NCBI GenBank assembly: GCA_965246995.1
Contig: OZ252008.1
Span: 4,030,001-4,094,000, forward strand
From: VXRJ01 sp965246995
GTDB taxonomy: Bacteria > Acidobacteriota > Vicinamibacteria > Vicinamibacterales > UBA8438
DNA length: 64,000 bases
Direction of reading: 5' to 3'
Shown here piece after piece: positions 52,921-62,564 of the stretch. Both the position numbers and the translations under genes were made by a program. A model generated the notes under the pieces. The model was not told where the DNA came from. It did no database searches and saw only the letters and a list, made by a program, of their open reading frames with translations. Every line of letters begins with the position of its first letter. Position 1 is the stretch's first letter.

Positions 52921-53484
52921 TTTTTTTGTGATAACGCCCGTATTTGCAGCACTGCGCGGCGAGGCTGGCTTACTCCATACCAAACGGCGTCCCCACACCG
53001 CCCGGCCAGAGGCCCCACGACGCGCCAGTTGTGACCTTTCAACAGGTTGTTCACTCGGTCCTCCGGGATGAAACCATGGCTGTTCTAACCACTAGCAGCC
53101 TGTCGGACTTAGGCCCGGGTTTTATAATGGGGCTTGTCGAGTTGAGGGGGTAGAAGTAGATGCCGAATTTTGTACAGCGGCACCAGTCGCAGTTGTATCT
53201 GCTGCCGCCGGACCTGCGCGATTGGCTGCCTGAGGACGATCTGGCGCACTTCGTGATTGAGGCGGTGGAACGGGTGCCGCTGGAGCGGTTCCAGGTGAAC
53301 GAACGGGGCACCGGATCGGCGCAGTATCACCCGCGGATGATGCTGGCGTTGCTGGTGTACTGCTACGCGAACGGGATCTTCGGCTCGCGTCGGATCGAGC
53401 GGGCGACGTATCGGGACATTGGCGTTCGGTACGTGGCGGTGAGGCGCCCCCGGTTTTCTTGGACACGGATTAAGGGAGAATCTG

Positions 53485-53919
53485 ATGTCCAAGGAGGTTG
53501 GGAGAATGGTTCAGTCGAGGAGCGTGAAGGGACCTGGGTCGGCACGGACGAAGGGAGCCCGGAGGGCGACTGGAGTCGGTGCCGACGCCGCGGCCGAGGT
53601 CGGAGCCTTGGGCCCGGGGCAGCGGTGGAGCGCGGGCCGGAAGCGGGAGGTTGTGCTGCGGCTGCTGCGGGGGGAGTCGTTGGACGCGGTGTCGCGTGAG
53701 GTCGGGGTCGAGATCTATCGCCTGGAGGACTGGAAGGGGCGGGCCCTGGCCGGCCTCGAGCTTGGGCTGAAGGATCAGACCGGCGAGCCGGGGGCGGCGG
53801 AACTGGACGCGGCCAAGCGGCACATTGGTGAGCTGTCGATGGAAGTGGAGTTGCTGCGGGAGCGCGCCCGAGCCGCGGAGCGCCGCCTCCCTTTGCCGAC
53901 GCGGAGGTCGCGACGATGA
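53485..53919 (+). CDS. IS3-like element OrfA
   Basis: A 144-aa helix-turn-helix protein: GQRWSAGRKREVVLRLLRGESLDAVSREVG in two blocks and a leucine-zipper-like ELSMEVELLRERARA. It should bind the element ends. Its stop overlaps the OrfB start by ATGA. Confidence 0.82.
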   Translation: MSKEVGRMVQSRSVKGPGSARTKGARRATGVGADAAAEVGALGPGQRWSAGRKREVVLRLLRGESLDAVSREVGVEIYRLEDWKGRALAGLELGLKDQTGEPGAAELDAAKRHIGELSMEVELLRERARAAERRLPLPTRRSRR

Positions 53920-54815
53920 GCGCAACGACCTCCGCGACGACGGGGCGGCGCTATGGTCTCGAGCGGGTGTGTCGGATGTGGGAACGGTCGCGCTCGGCGC
54001 TCTACGCGCGGCGGACCCGTGCGCGGCGGTTGGAGCGGGGTGATGGCCCGGCGCGCCGCGGGCCGACACCCGCGCTGTCGGATGCGCAGTTGCTGGCGGC
54101 CATTCGCACCGACCTGGCCCGCTCACCGTTCCAGGGCGAGGGCCATCGCAAGGTCCACGCGCGGCTGCGGATCCTCGACGACATCCGGGTCTCCCGGACG
54201 CGGGTGTTGCGCGTGATGCGCGCGCACGGGCTGCTCTCGCCCCACCGCGGGCGACAGGGTGACCCGAAAGCGCACGACGGGACGATTGTCACCTCGGCGC
54301 CCTACGTCCTGTGGGGCACCGACGGCGTGCGGGTGTTCACCGCGGACGACGGCTGGGTCTGGACCTTCGCGGCGGTGGACCACTGGAACGCCGAGTGCGT
54401 GGGCTGGCATGTGTGCAAGGTGGGGAGCCGTTTTGCGGCCCTAGAGCCGATCGCGCAAGGACTCGGGCGACTCTACGGCTCGGTCGAGGCGGACGTGGCC
54501 CGCGGGCTGGCGCTGCGGATGGATCACGGCAGCCAGTATCTGTCGGACCACTTCCTCAACCAGCTCCGGTACTGGGGCATCCACGCCAGCTTCGGCTTCC
54601 TTGAAGAACCGGAAACCAACGGGGTCGTCGAGCGGTGGAATCGCACGCTCAAGGAGCAAGCGATCTACGGCCGGGTCTTTCAAAACCTCGCTGACGTGCG
54701 CGCCGCCGTCGCCGAGTTCGTCGAACGCTACAACCAGTGCTGGCGCCTCGAGAAGCTGGCATACCGCACGCCACTCGAAGCGCGCGAGGAGTACATGCTA
54801 CGTCACGCCGCGTAG
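53916..54815 (+). CDS. IS3-like element OrfB transposase (integrase core)
   Basis: A 299-aa DDE protein: VLWGTDGVRVFTADDG (first Asp), RMDHGSQYLSDHF (second Asp), ETNGVVERWNRTLKEQ (Glu), spaced as in an rve integrase core. The frame is intact. Confidence 0.9.
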   Translation: MSATTSATTGRRYGLERVCRMWERSRSALYARRTRARRLERGDGPARRGPTPALSDAQLLAAIRTDLARSPFQGEGHRKVHARLRILDDIRVSRTRVLRVMRAHGLLSPHRGRQGDPKAHDGTIVTSAPYVLWGTDGVRVFTADDGWVWTFAAVDHWNAECVGWHVCKVGSRFAALEPIAQGLGRLYGSVEADVARGLALRMDHGSQYLSDHFLNQLRYWGIHASFGFLEEPETNGVVERWNRTLKEQAIYGRVFQNLADVRAAVAEFVERYNQCWRLEKLAYRTPLEAREEYMLRHAA

Positions 54816-56159
54816 CGCAAATGTGTGTCCAAGAAACCGGGTGCGGTACATCGGTACGTGGCGGCGAACTGTCATCCGGACCACGACACGATCTGCACGT
54901 TCCGGCGCAGCAACTTCGAAGCGGTAGCGGAGGCGTTCCTGCAGGTACTGCTGCTGGCGAAGGAACTGAAGCTGCTGCGTGTTGGGACGGTGAGCGTGGA
55001 CGGGACGAAGGTGGACGCGAACGCGAACAAGCGCAACAGCATCCGCTACGACCGTGCGGGGGCGTTGCGCGAGCAGTTGCGAGGCGAGATCGAGGGGTTG
55101 TTGGATCAGGCGGAGCACGCCGACACGGACGACGTGCCGGACCCGCAGGGTCTGCCGGAGGAGTTGTCGCGGCGCGACAAGCTGCGGGCGAAGCTGGACC
55201 GTGCGTGCGCGGAGTTGGAACGGCGTGCGCAGGCGCGTGCGGACTCGGAGCGGGCGGAGTACGAGCGCAAGGTGGCGGCGCGGGAGCGGCGTACGGGATC
55301 GCGCAAGGGTCGGCACATCAAGCCACCGACGGAAGCGCCGGAGGCGAAGGCGCAGATCAACCTGACGGACGCGGACAGTGCGCTGATGCGCAGGAGCCGG
55401 CACCATGAGTACCGTCAGGCGTACAACGCGCAGGCGGCAGTGGATGCCGACGGCAGTCAGTTGGTGTTGGGGTCGCGGGTGAGCGTGTGCGCGAGCGACC
55501 GCAACGAGTTGGTGGCGGACGTGGAAGCGATACCGGCGGCGTTGGGCGCGGCGGATCGGGTACTGGCGGACAGTGGCTACGCGACGGGCAGCGAGGTGTC
55601 GCAACTGGCAGGTCGCGGTGTGGAGGTGTTGGTGGCGACGGGGGCGGAAGGCCAACGGCGCCGGCACGACTTCCGACCGGAGCCGCCGGAGCAGCTGGCG
55701 AAGGAGCCGCAGGCGGACTGGATCAAGTCGATGCAGGAGAAGATGGCACTGCCGGAGCACCGGGCGCATTACCGTTTGCGCCAGCAGACGGTGGAGCCGG
55801 TGTTCGGGATCGTGAAGCAGGCGATGGGCTTCCGGCAGTTTCTGCTGCGGGGTCTTGAGAAGGTGGAGGGCGAATGGGCCTTGGTAACGCTGGCGTATAA
55901 CTGCCGACGCGTGCACAACCTCAGGCTGGCATGACGGGGCTATACGGGGCGGAACTCGGCGTGTTCGCGACCCACCAGAGGCGTCAGAAAGACCTCCAGG
56001 CGCCGTCAGCGACCGATGGCCGGGATACAGTCCCCGTTTCGGTCGAAGCGGCCCTCCCGGCACAGAGACACAGGGCGTCGTTCAAACAGGTGCCAAGTCG
56101 CTTCCACGCGCGTTTGCCGCGCCCAAGTCCGACAGGCTGCTAGCGGCGAGGCGCCTGGT

Positions 56160-56417
56160 ATGGCCGCAGTGAATGAACTGTCGTTTCCCCGGGGGCGTCT
56201 CGACAACGCGGTCGCGATGGCGTGGCATGCGTTCGAGCGCAGTGGCCGAGACCTGGAGTCGTGGCTCGGCACCCTCAAACCGGTAGCCTGCTACCCCAGC
56301 GTCTTTACACTGTGGCAATCATCCAGCAGGCGCGCGACCGGCGGGGCCAACCCGATAGACGATCTCGTCGATCGCGCACCTGCGGCCACCGCCGACGAAA
56401 CCCTAGAGTTGTATTAA
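56160..56417 (+). CDS. Small hypothetical protein next to the IS1182-type element
   Basis: An 85-aa frame from ATG 56160: FPRGRLDNAVAMAWHAFERS, SWLGTLKPVACYPSVF, then an Ala/Asp-rich tail. No family recognised. It begins 20 bp from the element end and may be the truncated end of a gene hit by the insertion. Confidence 0.35.
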   Translation: MAAVNELSFPRGRLDNAVAMAWHAFERSGRDLESWLGTLKPVACYPSVFTLWQSSSRRATGGANPIDDLVDRAPAATADETLELY

Positions 56418-56500
56418 CGATAAGTGGCTATATATTTATATAAGCCCGATTTACGGCGGACCATACTACACTTTATAGCATCATCTATTAATAAGATCTA
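56418..56500. other. AT-rich spacer
   Basis: About 83 bp with ATATATTTATATAA and TCTATTAATAAGATC, far richer in A+T than the rest of the window. No ORF; it lies at the 3' end of the zinc-ribbon gene. Confidence 0.5.
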
Positions 56501-56965
56501 CTACCGCTTGCCGAGGCGGCGGGCCCACTCGAGTTCGAGTTCGTCCGCGGTGTGAAGGTCGAAGATCGGGGCGCTGGGCGTGTACTCGCCACGGAACTCC
56601 GTGTGGCAGCGATAGCAGATTGTCAGGTCCTTGAGGCGGCCGTAGGCGATCAGGTCGAGCAGCGCGGCAGCGCCGAGAATGCCGTAGGCGATCAGGTCGA
56701 GGCCAAACCAGTAGAACCCGGCGCTGATGAGGGCGCCGGTGATGATGACGGCGAGGCCCAGCTTCGGATCGAAGTCCTTCCGGATGTAGAAGTCCGGGCC
56801 CTCGCATACGGGACACCGATCCACGCCGGTGCCGGCACTGACGGTGTCCGTCACGTTGAGCGCGATCGCGCGCTCGCAGCCGCCGCATTGAATCGCCGTC
56901 GGCGCTTCCGCCGCCGTGACCGGGAGACGGCCCGCGCAATCCGGGCAGATGACGGTCAGGTTCAC
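56501..56965 (-). CDS. Zinc-ribbon membrane protein of unknown function
   Basis: A 154-aa protein from GTG 56965. Three Cys pairs: CPDCAG (residues 6-11) with CGGC, CPVC, and CYRC later, so two zinc ribbons; a two-helix hydrophobic segment (LAVIITGALISAGFYWFGLD and LIAYGILGAAALLDLIAYG) lies between. The start overlaps the stop of the polytopic gene (GTGA). Function unknown. Confidence 0.72.
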   Translation of the reverse strand: MNLTVICPDCAGRLPVTAAEAPTAIQCGGCERAIALNVTDTVSAGTGVDRCPVCEGPDFYIRKDFDPKLGLAVIITGALISAGFYWFGLDLIAYGILGAAALLDLIAYGRLKDLTICYRCHTEFRGEYTPSAPIFDLHTADELELEWARRLGKR

Positions 56966-57762
56966 AGCGGCACCCGCTGCGAGACCAGCAGGTACTTGGC
57001 CAACACCTCGCCGACGATGACCGTGAAGAAATCGATATAGAGGATGCCGGTTGCGGACTGCGTCGACTGGATCTTCGCCGTCTCCCAGGTGAGATACGCC
57101 AGCACCAGGGGACCCAACAGCCCGAACAACACCCGCTGCCAGAAGAAGATCCCCTCGATCGACAGGACGTAGCGATCGAAACCGGCGCCGGACGGCGCCT
57201 GCCATGTCGCGAGCGCGAGGGCGACCACCGCGGCAACGACCACGATCCGCACCAGCGTTGACCCGAGGTGGAACTTCACCATCCCCTGCAGCAACGAGAT
57301 GTCCATCGACGGCAGCACCAGGTACCAGTGCCCCAATATCATCGCGGTGCAGCTCCCGCCCAGGAGTGCCGCCGACGCCACGAAACTGGCCGTCGTGACT
57401 ACTGCCGGCGGTCCTGCCTCGACGGCTGACCACCCGACTGCCTGGGCTGCGACAGCAACCAGGCCGCCGACGAGCGTGGTCCAGAGCAAGGGCGTTCGAA
57501 GCGCGGCGAACGCGCGCCCGATACTGGCCCAGTAAATCAGCAGGGCGCCGGTCGCCACCACCAGCGCCACCAAACCGACCGACGCCAGGGGCGTGCCCGC
57601 AGGCGGTTCCGGCCGGAACGCCAGCGCGGTCAGCAGCAGGATCGATGCCAGCCCGGCGTTGAACCGGAAGAACTGCACGCCCGCCGCGCGCGCTACGAGG
57701 AGCAGCGTGGCCGCGATCCCGATGCCCAGGTGGGCAAGAAAGAGAAAGAGGACCGAAGCCAT
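56962..57762 (-). CDS. Polytopic membrane protein of unknown function
   Basis: A 266-aa protein with about eight helices, a conserved-looking GGSCTAMILGHWYLVLPSM (His-Trp-Tyr) and a long C-terminal TQSATGILYIDFFTVIVGEV. No signature that I can name. It forms a coupled pair with the zinc-ribbon gene and starts 13 bp after the sod stop, so sod and this pair may be one operon. Confidence 0.7.
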   Translation of the reverse strand: MASVLFLFLAHLGIGIAATLLLVARAAGVQFFRFNAGLASILLLTALAFRPEPPAGTPLASVGLVALVVATGALLIYWASIGRAFAALRTPLLWTTLVGGLVAVAAQAVGWSAVEAGPPAVVTTASFVASAALLGGSCTAMILGHWYLVLPSMDISLLQGMVKFHLGSTLVRIVVVAAVVALALATWQAPSGAGFDRYVLSIEGIFFWQRVLFGLLGPLVLAYLTWETAKIQSTQSATGILYIDFFTVIVGEVLAKYLLVSQRVPL

Positions 57763-57775
57763 TCCGCCGGGAGCG

Positions 57776-58375
<600 letters not shown>

Positions 58376-58455
58376 GACGTTCTTGCTCCTTGACTGTCGT
58401 GTCGGTCCGGTGATCTCCCGAGCGGGTTCGGTTAGTGACGGTTGAACCGTAAATC

Positions 58456-59595
58456 CTAGTGGATCTCCAGCATCCGGTCGAGCGCCACGCGCGCCCAGCG
58501 CGCGTCCTCCCCGGGCACCGTGATGCGGTTGTGGACAACGCCGTCGCACAACCCTTCGAGGACCCAGAGCAGGTGGTTGGGCGACACCCGGAACATCGTC
58601 GAACAGAGGCAGCCGATCGGGTCGAGGGACAACACCGTGCGGTCCGGCGCCAGCTCGGCGGCGAGGCGGTTGACGAGGTGGAGCTCGGTGCCGACGGCCC
58701 AGATCGACCCGGGCGGAGACGTCTCTATCACCTTGATGATCCGCTCGGTGGAGCCGCTCTGGTCCGCTGCCTGCACCACGTCCCAACTGCACTCCGGATG
58801 CACGATCACGCGAACGCCCGGATGACGCCGGCGCACCTGCTCGACGTGCGCGACGCTGAACCGCTCGTGAACCGAGCAGTGCCCCTTCCAGAGAATCATC
58901 CGCGCGGAGTGGAGCGCGCCCGGATCGATGCCCCCGTTCGGCAGCTCCGGATCCCACACCACCATCTGGTCGAGCGGGACCCCCATCGCGTACGCGGTGT
59001 TCCGCCCCAGATGCTGATCCGGCAGGAAGAGAACCTGCCGGCCACGCGCCCACGCCCACTCGAGCGTCGGGCGGGCGTTGCCCGAGGTGCAGACCACGCC
59101 GCCCCGCTCGCCGCAGAACGCCTTGATGGTCGCCGCCGAGTTGATGTAGGTCACCGGCACGACCTCGGTCGCACCCATCGCCGTCAGTTCCTCCCAGCAG
59201 ACTTCCACTTCGTCCGCGGTGGCCATGTCCGCCAGGGAACAGCCCGCCGCCAGGTCCGGCAGTATCACCTGCTGCTCCGGCGCGCTCAGCACGTCCGCGC
59301 TCTCCGCCATGAAGTGCACGCCGCAGAAGACGATGTAGTCGGCATCGCGCCGCTGCGCCGCCTGACCCGCCAGGCGGAACGAATCGCCGGTGTAATCGGC
59401 GAACCGAATCACCTCGTCGCGCTGATAATGGTGCCCCAGAATCACCAGCCGCGAGCCGAGCTCCGCCTTCGCCTGGGCGATCCGCTCCGCCATCTCGTCA
59501 TCGGACAAACCCAGGTAACGCGCTGGCAGCGACTGCCGCTCGCCTAGTTGCGTCTTCTCGAAATCGGTAAGTAACGCTACGTCCATCCCACTCAC
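58456..59595 (-). CDS. nadA: Quinolinate synthase
   Basis: A 379-aa 4Fe-4S enzyme condensing iminoaspartate and DHAP. LGHHYQRDEVIRFADYTGDS, IVFCGVHFMAESADVLS, VTYINSAATIKAFCGERGGVVCTSGNA in parts, and a C-terminal DPIGCLCSTMFR supply the three cluster cysteines. nadB and nadC are not seen. It lies downstream of mqnE. Confidence 0.95.
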   Translation of the reverse strand: MSGMDVALLTDFEKTQLGERQSLPARYLGLSDDEMAERIAQAKAELGSRLVILGHHYQRDEVIRFADYTGDSFRLAGQAAQRRDADYIVFCGVHFMAESADVLSAPEQQVILPDLAAGCSLADMATADEVEVCWEELTAMGATEVVPVTYINSAATIKAFCGERGGVVCTSGNARPTLEWAWARGRQVLFLPDQHLGRNTAYAMGVPLDQMVVWDPELPNGGIDPGALHSARMILWKGHCSVHERFSVAHVEQVRRRHPGVRVIVHPECSWDVVQAADQSGSTERIIKVIETSPPGSIWAVGTELHLVNRLAAELAPDRTVLSLDPIGCLCSTMFRVSPNHLLWVLEGLCDGVVHNRITVPGEDARWARVALDRMLEIH

Positions 59596-59646
59596 TCCTC
59601 ATACGATCCCGCACTCGACGGCGCTGCTGTTTTTGACCCTCTGCCG

Positions 59647-59678
59647 CCCGAGCTTGTGAAATTTTTCTCAAGCTCGGG
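59647..59678. repeat. Perfect inverted repeat between mqnE and nadA
   Basis: CCCGAGCTTG, 12-nt A/T-rich spacer, CAAGCTCGGG: 10-bp arms. On the minus strand a T-rich run precedes it and an A-rich run follows, so it is not a standard terminator for mqnE; it may be an operator for nadA or a bidirectional stop. Confidence 0.6.
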
Positions 59679-59721
59679 ACAACAAAAAGCGCGGGTGACC
59701 GCGCTCAACTTCTCTAGCGTA

Positions 59722-60852
59722 TCACGACAACAACGGCGTGGCCTGCGGGTGGTGGACGACGTTGTAGAGCGTGTCGCGCTCCACCGGCTCGCGGCCGGCA
59801 GCGCGGATAAGCCGGCCTATTTCGGCAGGGGTCATCGCCTCGGGCGTGCGGGCGCCTGCCATGTGGTAAATCCGCTCCGCCTGCACCGTGCCATCGAGAT
59901 CATCCACGCCGAACCAGAGAGATGTCTGCGCCACGTCGACGCCCGTCGCGATCCAGAACGCCTTGACGTGGGGAACATTGTCGAGCATCAGCCGCGCTAC
60001 CGCATGCACGCGCAGGGTGTCGGTCGCGGTGGGCGCCGGCAGCTTCCGCATCTGGTTGTTGTCGGGATGGAACGCCAGGGGGACGAACGCCTGCACGCCG
60101 CCGGTGTCGTCCTGTAGCGCCCGCGTCCGGAGCATGTGGTCGACGCGCTCTTCCTCGGTCTCGATATGGCCGTAGAGCATCGTCACGTTGGACCGCATCC
60201 CGAGGCGGTGCGCGAGACGGTGGATCGCGAGGTACCGGTCGGCATCCGCCTTGTCGTGGCAGATCTTCCGGCGGACCCGTTCGGCGAAGACTTCCGCACC
60301 ACCCCCCGGCAGCGAGTCGAGCCCCGCCTCCATCAACTCGCGCAGCACCTCCTCGTCGGTCTTGCCGTACAGCTCCGAGAAGAAGGCGATCTCGATTGCC
60401 GTGAAACACTTCAGGTGAATGTCGGGGCGGATCCGCTTGAAGCCGCGCAGCAACTCCAGGTAGTAGTCCCAGGGCAGATCGGGGTGCAGGCCGTTCACCA
60501 CGTGCACCTCGGTCAGCGCCTGATCCGATCGCTCGCGCAGCTTGTCCCACGCCTGCTCGAGGCTCATCGTGTAGGCCCCGTCGTCGCCCGGCTGCAGCCG
60601 CGCGAACGCGCAGAACAGACAGCTCGCGACGCAGACGTTGGTCGCCTCGAGCCGGATGTTGTGGTTGAAGTAGGTCCGGGCGCCGTGGCGCCGCTCGCGC
60701 TCGCGGTTGGCGAGCCAGCCGACGGCGAACAGATCGGGCGCCGCGAACAGCCGGATGCCGTCGTCGAGCGTCAGTCGTTCGCCGGCGTCGAGCTTGTCAG
60801 CGACGTCGCGCAGGCCGGTGTCGTTCAGTCTCGCCCACACAGCCTTATCCAC
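59722..60852 (-). CDS. mqnE: Aminofutalosine synthase (radical SAM)
   Basis: A 376-aa radical SAM enzyme of the futalosine menaquinone route. The cluster motif CVASCLFCAF has C-x3-C-x2-C; EVHVVNGLHPDLPWDYY, GLDSLPGGGAEVFAERV and AFWIATGVDVAQTSLWFG follow. The GTG at 60852 is the first start that excludes the repeat-element region; an ATG two bases off lies in another frame. The next gene upstream on this strand is mqnD. Confidence 0.93.
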   Translation of the reverse strand: MDKAVWARLNDTGLRDVADKLDAGERLTLDDGIRLFAAPDLFAVGWLANRERERRHGARTYFNHNIRLEATNVCVASCLFCAFARLQPGDDGAYTMSLEQAWDKLRERSDQALTEVHVVNGLHPDLPWDYYLELLRGFKRIRPDIHLKCFTAIEIAFFSELYGKTDEEVLRELMEAGLDSLPGGGAEVFAERVRRKICHDKADADRYLAIHRLAHRLGMRSNVTMLYGHIETEEERVDHMLRTRALQDDTGGVQAFVPLAFHPDNNQMRKLPAPTATDTLRVHAVARLMLDNVPHVKAFWIATGVDVAQTSLWFGVDDLDGTVQAERIYHMAGARTPEAMTPAEIGRLIRAAGREPVERDTLYNVVHHPQATPLLS

Positions 60853-60914
60853 GCGGAACTCATCATGACCGGGGTTATAGCACCCTTGCCGACGCGCGGG
60901 CAACGGAGCGCTAG

Positions 60915-61091
60915 GAGCCCGTGGTGAAACCCCGCGTATGCACCGAGAGCGGTGAGGCGCCCGGCTGACAAGGCGCGACGAGGAAGCATATTGGCCATAT
61001 TGCGACCGCGGACTGACGCAGTCCGCGGAGCAACGCCGTTCAGGCGGGATGCATCGCCGCGCGAATGTAGCGGGGGTTTCACCACGGGCTC
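60915..61091. mobile_element. 177-bp non-autonomous terminal-inverted-repeat element, copy 3
   Basis: Starts GAGCCCGTGGTGAAACCCC and ends with the matching inverse GGGGTTTCACCACGGGCTC, flanked by CTAG at 60911-60914 and 61092-61095. It fills the gap between mqnD and mqnE. The right CTAG provides the mqnD stop codon. Confidence 0.87.
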
Positions 61092-61919
61092 CTAGTCGAC
61101 GAACTCGACCGGGATCCGCTGGGGGATCAGCCGCTGCGCCCAGGCGTCGGCGAACAGCCGCTCCACCGCCTCGCGCCCGCGCGGACCGTAGTCCAGCGTC
61201 AGCTCGTTGACATACATCCCGACGAAACGGTCCGTCCGCTCGACATCGAGACCGCGGCCGAAATCCAGCGCGTAGGCGATCGCATCCTCGCGGTGAGAGA
61301 GCGCGTGCGCGATGCTGGCATGAAGCAGGCGCGACACCTCGCGCATTGTCTCGGTCCCCAGGTCGCGACGGATCACATTGCAGCCGAGCGGCAGCGGCAG
61401 GCCGCCGGTCCGCTCCGCCCACCAGACCCCCAGGTCGACGAGGCTCCGGAGGCCGTCGTCGGCGTAGGTGAGCTGCCCCTCGTGGATCAACACGCCCGCC
61501 TGCACCGTGCCGTCCACCACGGCCGGCTGAATCGCATCGAACGGCATCACCCGGACCGCGACGCCCGGATGGAACAACTGCAGCGCCAGGTTCGCCGTCG
61601 TCAGCTCCCCCGGAATCGCGACCGTCACGCCGTCTAGCGACGTGGGCCCGTCCGCGCGCGTGACGACGATCGGCCCATACCGATCGCCCATGCTTGCGCC
61701 ATGCGGCAGCAGCGCGTAGCGATCGACCAGGTGCGCGTAGGCGTGGAACGAGACCGCCGTCACTTCGTACGTCCCCGCGAATGCCGCGCGGTTCAGCGTC
61801 TCGATGTCGGACAGCAGCTGATCGATCTCGAACTCTCCGGTCGTCACGGCGCCGCAGGCGAAGCCGTAGAACATGAAGGCGTCGTCGGAGTCCGGACTGT
61901 GGGCAACGGTTATCCGCAT
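61092..61919 (-). CDS. mqnD: 1,4-dihydroxy-6-naphthoate synthase-like (MqnD family)
   Basis: A 275-aa periplasmic-binding-like fold protein: ITVAHSPDSDDAFMFYGFAC, IETLNRAAFAGTYEVTAVSFHAYAHL in blocks, GPIVVTRADGPTS and the C-terminal EFVD. MqnD (or MqnA, a related fold) in menaquinone synthesis; MqnD is preferred from the N-terminus. The stop (TAG) falls in the CTAG flank of the 176-bp element, so the end may be altered. Confidence 0.82.
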   Translation of the reverse strand: MRITVAHSPDSDDAFMFYGFACGAVTTGEFEIDQLLSDIETLNRAAFAGTYEVTAVSFHAYAHLVDRYALLPHGASMGDRYGPIVVTRADGPTSLDGVTVAIPGELTTANLALQLFHPGVAVRVMPFDAIQPAVVDGTVQAGVLIHEGQLTYADDGLRSLVDLGVWWAERTGGLPLPLGCNVIRRDLGTETMREVSRLLHASIAHALSHREDAIAYALDFGRGLDVERTDRFVGMYVNELTLDYGPRGREAVERLFADAWAQRLIPQRIPVEFVD

Positions 61920-62011
61920 CGGCAACTGGTGTGGCGAGTGTGCGTGGTTGTGGAGTGTAGGGTGGATCGTGTCACGGCGGGGAGACGGTCGGCGCTGGCC
62001 GGCACGAAGGA

Positions 62012-62515
62012 TCAGACGTCGTCGTCCTCCGAAACCGCGTAGGGCGTCGAGGCGCGCCGGACAACGATCGTCAAGCCGAACAGTGTGATCACGGTCGCCG
62101 CGCCGAGCCCAAGGTACGCTCCCGGGGCCATCGTCGGGTCTGGAAGCGTCACGGTCACGCCGGTGCCCGACACGATGGCCCGCGCCTGCGATTGCGCCCA
62201 CACCTGATCGGCGGTAGTGCGCTCCATCCACTGCTCGCTCATCAGAACGATGGCGAAGGCGATAAGCCCGACGACAAGCAGGGGATGCCGCGAGTTCTTC
62301 CGCGTGATGACGCTAAGCGTCGCGAGCACCGCCGAGAGGATCCCGAGGCCGAGCACCCAAAAGCTGGCGACGCTGGGCATGCCGCCGAGACCACGGTCGC
62401 CGATCAGCATCCAGGGCATGAACGCGCTCGTCGAGAGCACTATCCCCGCTGCGAACGGCAGGTAGTAGGCACGCATGCTGTGAGACAGCACTGCGCTGAA
62501 ACTCCCGGACGGCAT
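62012..62515 (-). CDS. Small polytopic membrane protein of unknown function
   Basis: A 167-aa protein with four hydrophobic helices (YYLPFAAGIVLSTSAFMPWM, FWVLGLGILSAVLATLSVI, HPLLVVGLIAFAIVLM and YLGLGAATVITLFGLTIVV) and a short acidic tail. ATG 62476 is an alternative start. No family recognised. Confidence 0.6.
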   Translation of the reverse strand: MPSGSFSAVLSHSMRAYYLPFAAGIVLSTSAFMPWMLIGDRGLGGMPSVASFWVLGLGILSAVLATLSVITRKNSRHPLLVVGLIAFAIVLMSEQWMERTTADQVWAQSQARAIVSGTGVTVTLPDPTMAPGAYLGLGAATVITLFGLTIVVRRASTPYAVSEDDDV

Positions 62516-62564
62516 CGCCGCGAGTCTAGCATGCGGATCCTGAGCGACTCCGCGCGCGGCCCGC

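Larger units (their letters stand above)
53445..54845 (+). mobile_element. IS3-like two-ORF insertion sequence inside the IS1182-type element
   Basis: Ends CGCCCCCGGTTTTCTTGGAC and (reversed right end) CGCACCCGGTTTCTTGGACA. CGGTACGTGGCGG is present on both sides (53427-53439 and 54852-54864), longer than the 3-5 bp usual for IS3. Two overlapping ORFs. A left-end remnant of the same element lies at 43240-43400. Confidence 0.82.
53160..55934 (+). pseudogene. IS1182-family transposase, split by the IS3-like element
   Basis: The 5' part (53160-53439) reads MPNFVQRHQSQLYLLPPDLR and RMMLALLVYCYANGIFGSRR; the 3' part (54865-55934) has VDGTKVDANANKRNS, RRSRHHEYRQAYNAQAAVD, DSGYATGSEVSQLA and RLRQQTVEPVFGIVKQAMGFRQF in blocks. 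Removing 53440-54864 restores one 449-codon frame (RYVAANCHPDHD across the joint). Confidence 0.9.
53096..56139 (+). mobile_element. IS1182-family insertion sequence, interrupted
   Basis: Ends CAGCCTGTCGGACTTAGGCC and (right, reversed) CAGCCTGTCGGACTTGGGCG, with CTAG on both sides (53092-53095 and 56140-56143). The 3044 bp include the nested IS3-like element; without it about 1.6 kb. Its ends resemble those of the 176-bp element, which also lies between CTAG copies. Confidence 0.86.

Noticed and set aside
51468..52930. Target duplication for the IS256-type element
   Set aside because: Left and right 8-bp flanks differ, so no duplication is claimed.
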